A DNA stretch of 64,000 nucleotides from Stichopus chloronotus (Eukaryota; Echinodermata; Holothuroidea; Aspidochirotida; Stichopodidae). The translations under genes and the position numbers were made by a program. This document shows, one piece after another, positions 60,401 through 64,000 of the stretch. Below the pieces are notes generated by a model, which was not told where the DNA came from, made no database searches, and was given only the letters and a program-made list of their open reading frames with translations. Location: positions 9,796,001 through 9,860,000 of the forward strand of contig CM037835.1 of assembly GCA_021234535.1 (NCBI GenBank), written 5' to 3'. Every line of letters begins with the position of its first letter. The first letter of the stretch is position 1.

Positions 60401-61964
60401 CTTTCGTCATGCTGCAAAGGTTTTCATCCTTATACTGGACTGTTCTATACCAGGGTGGACCACAACTGCAAGCTGGGGGAAAACCAATAATTTTAGATTT
60501 TTGGTTGCAATGAAAAGAGAAACCTACGCGTCATGATTGGATGTGTGTTTGTGACACCTTGCTTGTTGTCACAATATCTCAAGAAGGGAAACTCTAACAG
60601 TTCTCAAATGTGGTACATAGATGCCCCATATTGAGAGGAGGAATCCTGTTGTTTTTGGTGGGGATCAAATATCATCTAAGGTCACCAGAGGTCAAATACT
60701 GAAAATCTTGTTTGAACAATATCTCAATATAAGAATGATGATTACTCTTCATACTTAGTATGTTGGTTGATCATATTAGGAGAAAGGACCCTATTGTTTT
60801 TGATCGAGGTCAGAGTTCATTTGAGTTCACCAGAGGTCAAACACTAAAAATCTGGTTAACACCTTATCTCAAGACAGGAAGGACGAATACTTTTCATACT
60901 TTGTTTGTTAGTTGGTCGTATCGAGAGAAATGACCCTGTTGTTTTTGGTGGTAGGTTAACGTTCATCGGAGGTCACCAGAAGTCAAACACTAAAAAGAAT
61001 GATCACATGATATTCATGGAAACTTTTGATACTTAGTATGTGAATGTGTTGCATCAAGTCAGAGAACCACATTGTTTTTGGTGGAGGTCAAGCATCATCT
61101 GGGGTCACCAGAGAAGAAAACTGAAAACTTTGTTAGCGCGATATCTCAAGAATGGAATCATGAAAACTTTTTTTGCAAAGCATGACAATGCATTGCATTG
61201 AGTCCTTTTGTAGAAAAACCCTTTTCCTATTGGTGGAGGTCAAAGGTCATGTGAGGTCACCAGGGTCAAACACTGACTCAAACACACAATAACTCAAGAT
61301 AGGGATCATGGAAACCTTTGATACTTAGTATGTGAATGTGCTTTAAAGTAGAGAAACCCCATTGTTTTCAGTGATGTTAAAGGTTGTTTGGGGTCAGCAG
61401 GAGTGGAATTGTGGAAACCTTGTAAATGTGATACTGTATTTGAAGAAGGGGGAGCTTGGACGGGTCTGGTATGTGGTATGAATGTGAACCTTTCTGAGTA
61501 CAAGAAGCCTAATGGTTTTGGTTGAGACCAAGTGTCATTTGTATTGAGTGCAGGAAGCCCATCGATTGTGTAAGAGGTAGGCATACAAGAAATTGCTTGG
61601 AAAGAACTATAGTAATTATCAAATTATTGGGATACTTTTTGCCTGAGCTATCATGATGACAAGAAGTCAATATCACCGAACACCATTTAGAGGACTTTCG
61701 TCTCTCTTCTTTCATCGGTTCGTAGCGGATCTCTGTCAGCAGTTTCTGTTCTGTTACGGTTGCATTAGGCTGATGATGTTATTTTCTATCAAACGAAAAT
61801 CATCCCAAGGAACTTTAATTTGCTTTCCCTTTCCAGAAACTGGCAGGCACTCTGTATGGCATTCACAAGATACACGGCAACTACGGCAGAGTCTTCAGCG
61901 AGTGGAGTGGAATTGAGAAGGAGATGGGTGACGGCCTTCAGAGTGCAGGACACTTCATGGATGC
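33292..61964 (+). CDS. SNX4: Sorting nexin 4 (SNX4), N-terminal part, seven exons, 3' end outside window
   Basis: Coding segments are 33292-33411, 37093-37205, 54634-54778, 56036-56236, 56779-56834, 59084-59156 and 61837-61964. Phases agree at every GT-AG junction, giving 278 codons plus two bases. SNX4 is a PX-BAR protein that binds PI3P on early endosomes and works in endosomal recycling and autophagy. Seen: an acidic N-terminus; a PX domain with LWRRYSEFEMLRNYL and VPPLPEKR, the PI3P-binding basic/aromatic cluster and Pro-rich loop, then ERRRVGLETFL; then the BAR start KIHGNYGRVFSEW and EKEMGDGLQSAGHFMD. These last strings are nearly identical to vertebrate SNX4. The rest of the BAR domain is not in the window. 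Intron 2 is 17.4 kb. Confidence 0.95.
33412..37092 (+). other. SNX4 intron 1 (3.7 kb)
   Basis: It contains a stretch of GTAATTGATTAC-type words (about 33760-33860), a GGTACCGG-rich segment (34208-34370) and a TTGTGG simple repeat (about 36078-36100). No exon recognised. Confidence 0.55.
34208..34372 (+). mobile_element. Probable hAT end fragment
   Basis: It begins TAGGGTGGTATTCC and is dense in GGTACCGG/CCGGTACC words, resembling the left end of the complete hAT element at 1414 with a short deletion. No matching right end or target duplication was found nearby, so it is probably truncated. Confidence 0.35.
37093..37205 (+). CDS. SNX4: SNX4 exon 2, start of PX domain
   Basis: Acceptor cttgtttttag ending 37092, donor ATAAG|gtgagc at 37206. 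It encodes LSDHVELLVTEHEKRSETGS then MKDVFTTYLIEIR, matching the first PX strands of SNX4 (..EAEKR.. ..YLIETR). Confidence 0.92.
38110..38436 (+). repeat. Pair of ~79-bp direct repeats, 247 bp apart
   Basis: Copies start at 38110 and 38357 with aagttatatggagcattact and differ at only a few positions. Between them are shorter units of the form acaattcccactggaaca. Confidence 0.88.
38985..39115 (+). repeat. Short C-rich repeats (ACCAGTTTGCCCC type)
   Basis: At least five imperfect units of accagtttgcccc with variable spacers. One spacer contains a TACTGTACAGTA palindrome. Confidence 0.7.
39658..40113 (+). promoter_or_regulatory. DR1-type nuclear-receptor half-site repeats in array 1
   Basis: AGGTCAAAGGTCA (AGGTCA repeated with a one-base spacer, DR1) is perfect at 39658-39670, 39945-39957 and 40091-40103. 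Each is followed by TTTG and a third AGGTCA. DR1 is the known binding site for RXR, HNF4 and COUP-TF type receptors. Binding here is inference only. Confidence 0.4.
40242..40586. mobile_element. TTAA-flanked MITE, copy B
   Basis: Ends AGGGAAGTAGGGCGTTT and AAATGCCCTATTTCCCT are inverted repeats, flanked by TTAA at 40238-40241 and 40587-40590. Removing the element and one TTAA restores the repeat unit reading ...gttaaaggtcatttgagg. Homologous along its length to copy A in the GPCR intron. Confidence 0.9.
40809..40851 (+). repeat. 21-bp perfect tandem duplication
   Basis: aatgcacacttttcttctga(t) occurs twice, at 40809 and 40831, separated by one base. Confidence 0.95.
45071..45095. repeat. Perfect 11-bp hairpin
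   Basis: TGTTTGTCCTC pairs with GAGGACAAACA across a 3-base loop. Confidence 0.9.
46432..47313. mobile_element. Complete non-autonomous hAT element (882 bp)
   Basis: Left TAGGGCCTAACCGAT, right end reverse complement TAGGGCTTAACCGAT. A perfect 8-bp target duplication GTCATTCC flanks it (46424-46431, 47314-47321). Subterminal CCGAT/ATCGG words are dense on both sides. No transposase frame. Confidence 0.93.
51282..51556. mobile_element. Probable hAT-type MITE (275 bp)
   Basis: Left CAGAGTCCCTAC, right end reverse complement CAGGGTCCTCTC. The interior repeats gtcatggaaa words (three near 51385, 51507 and 51518). Flanks share gcatct, but a clean 8-bp duplication is not visible. Confidence 0.5.
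52470..53150 (+). repeat. Degenerate ATACTGTT / TGCTGTT repeat tract
   Basis: atactgtactgttt, atactgtttagtgctgt, atactgttcaatgttgt, gatgctgttcc and atactgttcggtg recur with irregular spacing, as in an old decayed tandem array. Confidence 0.4.
54634..54778 (+). CDS. SNX4: SNX4 exon 3, PX core
   Basis: Acceptor ctttcctctcag ending 54633, donor AGG|gtaaat at 54779. It encodes SSLWRRYSEFEMLRNYLVVT and VPPLPEKR, the PI3P-binding motif and PX proline-rich loop. Confidence 0.95.
54779..56035 (+). other. SNX4 intron 3
   Basis: No gene. It contains TACTGTACAGTA at 55191-55202. Confidence 0.55.
56036..56236 (+). CDS. SNX4: SNX4 exon 4, end of PX domain
   Basis: Acceptor ttttgcattag ending 56035, donor AAG|gtgaag at 56237. 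It encodes DADFIERRRVGLETFLQRVA and DENWRDAIVRTGFQSK, following the vertebrate protein closely. Confidence 0.95.
56237..56778 (+). other. SNX4 intron 4
   Basis: 542 bases, no repeat or gene recognised. Confidence 0.5.
56779..56834 (+). CDS. SNX4: SNX4 exon 5
   Basis: A 56-nt exon between ttcatttgcag and AA|gtaagt. It encodes QDSRLKNLNASFRLKKPD and part of the following Lys, matching the PX-BAR linker of SNX4. Confidence 0.93.
56835..59083 (+). other. SNX4 intron 5
   Basis: Mostly featureless. About 58250-58430 resembles one diverged unit of the 145-bp family (ggcggatgtcaaacatcaat against ggtggaggtcaagcatcatc). Confidence 0.45.
59084..59156 (+). CDS. SNX4: SNX4 exon 6
   Basis: Acceptor ttgtttgcag ending 59083, donor GCA|gtaagt at 59157. 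It encodes RFEGLKIYAQELRNNISAIL and KTRA, the first amphipathic helix before the BAR core. Confidence 0.92.
59157..60479 (+). other. SNX4 intron 6, first part
   Basis: No repeat or gene recognised before the second 145-bp array. Confidence 0.45.
60480..61560 (+). repeat. 145-bp tandem repeat array 2
   Basis: Same family and orientation as array 1: atatctcaagaagggaaa-type segments and ggtggaggtcaaa...aggtcacc segments recur near 60663, 60807, 60953, 61087, 61237 and 61375, spacing about 135-150 bases. Units are more diverged. One perfect AGGTCAAAGGTCA remains at 61237-61249, followed by TGTG and AGGTCA. Confidence 0.82.
61837..61964 (+). CDS. SNX4: SNX4 exon 7, start of BAR domain
   Basis: Acceptor ctttccag ending 61836, donor GATGC|gtgagt at 61965, phase 2. 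It encodes LYGIHKIHGNYGRVFSEWSG then EKEMGDGLQSAGHFMDA, the most conserved block of SNX4. The next exon is not found before 64000. Confidence 0.95.
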
Positions 61965-64000
61965 GTGAGTATTGTTGTAAATTTGGTACAGACAGACAGA
62001 AGACATAATGTGGTAAATCCTGAATTCACCAGGAGTCGCATTACTCAGTAGTACACTCATGGAGTGAGATCTGTCCCAAGAAGAGACCAAAGTTTCAGAT
62101 TTTGATCCAGAGATGAATAAGCATTCAAATCATTGTCAGATTCCCAAATTACGCCACTTGGAATGATGCTGTGAGATATTGGTGTACTTCAATATGCTAA
62201 TAAATAACTCGATAGAAAGATGTAATGCCTGCATGAGTCAAATGATTTTCCAAGTCTGTGAAGACTTAAGGTGTAATGTTTTTTCTGGGTATTTGTTTAA
62301 AGACCAAATAATACATTTTGATGCAGCAGTTAGCAATGAAGACTCAACCTTTAAGTAGGCCTCGTGGGTAGTTTGACCTGTCAGTTGCATCTCTGATTGT
62401 ACTTGAAAGGAACAGTCTTTGCCTTTTGGCAACATTCTCAGCATCGAAAAGGACTATGTAGACATTGGTGGGAGAGATGAAAAGTGACCAACTGCCAACT
62501 GCCCTGATTTTGGCAGGACAGTGGCCTTATTTTGAAACATGAAAACTTCTGAAAAGCAGGACGGCCCAATTCATCAATTTTTTCATGAAAATAGAACTGT
62601 GGAAAATGGAGTAAAACAAAAGCATGAAAGGAGTTTTGTAAATTTACCCTGATGTAAAGTAGGTACTGTGCAGTGTACTACAGTATATCTGTTGTTTAAA
62701 GCAAGAAATTCACTGTGCTATTTCAATAATGGTGGTTGGTTGTCCTAGTCACTTGAGACCTGACTGTAGACCTCAACCCCAATTTAGCTTTGAAGCATTA
62801 TCGTTTAATCAGCAATCATATTTCCCTCAATGTTTGTTGGGAAGTCACAGTCCACAGTGCGTGTGGTGGATGGGCTTTAATTAGACACATGGTTTACTGG
62901 CGGAAGGTGCTGATCGGAACGCAAGTCCACTGATAGTGGAGACATGGAAAATGAATCAGATAATGCTGTTAACTCTCCTCCAGCTTCAAATTGTTGTTGC
63001 TTATTTTCCCTGTGTTAAACGAGCTTGCTGCACTGGATAGCTACCTCCAGTTATTTCTATGTAAATGATGGTATTCAATGGGCACACATTTTAAGATTGA
63101 TGCCTGTGGTACTTTCAGTAGAAACCTATGTGAGATGCATGTAACAAACAATATTGCATATATTGCATTTGAAAGTAATCAAGACCAGTTTTAATTTGGG
63201 AGTTGTTTGTAAGCAGGAGGCCTGTTGACAGTGCACTAGCATAAAGATACAATAGGTCAGTTGCCATAGGGCTATGCCACACTTGTGTTAATATTACTGT
63301 ATGGAGTTTCTTTTACTGTGAAGTTTGCTTTACATGTGCAATATTCCCTCAGTACTGCATTCACCACAGCACCAGATGAATTTTCAGGTTTTATTCCCTA
63401 AGTCACTCACATCCCTGAATTACAGATGAATTAGTGTAACATTTCAAGGCATTGATTTAACATTTGTTGTGTAAATCACTGTAACATCTTTGAAGCATTA
63501 CTCTCCAATTCTGCCTGAATGCTTTTTGTAAGAAATAAACTCCATTTTTTTCTTTAATATTGGTGTTGCTAGTTGAGGGTTCAGAAAAATTCATCCTTGC
63601 ATGACTAAAACTGCTCAAACCCCGGTTCTCCTGGGGGCTTCGACCCCTGAGCTCCACCCGGACATTGCCCCTGGATCCCACCTCACCCATCTTGGCTTTG
63701 TGCTTGCCATATGTGGGAAGCACACACTCTTCATTCCGTCATGTCTTGCCCCACTTTCCTGAATTGAAACACTGGCAAGTCTCCGACAATTCTTACCTTT
63801 GCTTCAGTAAGATTATACTGCAATATTCTGAAGCAAGCTTTTGCATATGTGCAGCAGTCTGTTGTAGTGACATACTGTAATCTGCTCCAGTGGATTGTTT
63901 TTCTATTCCAAAAAAAGACAGAACTGATTCAAATGAATTTTGGCTGTGCATTAGCTGTCTGTGCACATACACTGCTAGAAAGATATCTGAAACAAAGGTG
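61965..64000 (+). other. SNX4 intron 7, partial
   Basis: Runs to the end of the window. No segment matching the next part of the SNX4 BAR domain was found, so the following exon is further right. Confidence 0.6.

Noticed and set aside
61965..64000. Next SNX4 exon within the window
   Set aside because: No open segment resembling the following BAR-domain sequence was found in any frame.

Overview
This is eukaryotic nuclear DNA from an animal. Short coding exons with GT-AG boundaries sit in long AT-rich introns among many small DNA transposons. The three genes and the repeat style (hAT-type elements, 145-bp tandem units carrying AGGTCA half-sites) suggest a deuterostome invertebrate, most likely an echinoderm. 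That guess rests on general recall and is not proven by the sequence. No bacterial, viral, CRISPR or rRNA features were seen, and no intact tRNA gene.

Layout: (1) bases 1-11672, + strand, the last five exons of an ACBD4/5-like (ACBD5) gene. Its acyl-CoA-binding domain lies upstream of the window. The visible part carries an acidic/serine tract with an FFAT-like motif, a coiled coil and a C-terminal tail anchor with a basic tail. Its introns hold a complete hAT element (1414-3820, 8-bp target duplication), a second hAT-like element (6599-8477) inserted into a 30-bp minisatellite, and a third (8832-11220). (2) 11673 to about 16800: 3' untranslated and flanking DNA with candidate poly(A) signals. 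(3) 16800-19850: a 21-bp minisatellite and a non-LTR retrotransposon remnant on the - strand. (4) 19853-24884, + strand, a three-exon class A (rhodopsin-like) GPCR. All exons join in phase, but exon 3 carries a 1-nt frameshift in TM5. Its downstream region holds a 306-bp tandem duplication that doubles the AATAAA. (5) 25.6-33.0 kb: intergenic, no gene recognised. (6) 33292 to beyond 61964, + strand, the first seven exons of SNX4 (sorting nexin 4): PX domain and start of the BAR domain. Its introns include a 17.4-kb intron 2; the gene runs off the right end.

Functional themes: ACBD5 is a peroxisomal tail-anchored protein that tethers peroxisomes to ER through VAP proteins. SNX4 is a PI3P-binding endosomal recycling nexin. 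The GPCR is an orphan of peptide-receptor type. The three genes share a strand, but nothing in the sequence shows that they work together.

The most unusual structure is in non-coding DNA: a minisatellite downstream of an ACBD5 exon that repeats splice-donor-like sequence; 145-bp tandem arrays in SNX4 introns with nuclear-receptor-type direct repeats; a TTAA-targeted MITE family with a readable empty site; and a striking excess of the palindrome TACTGTACAGTA in SNX4 introns 2-3.
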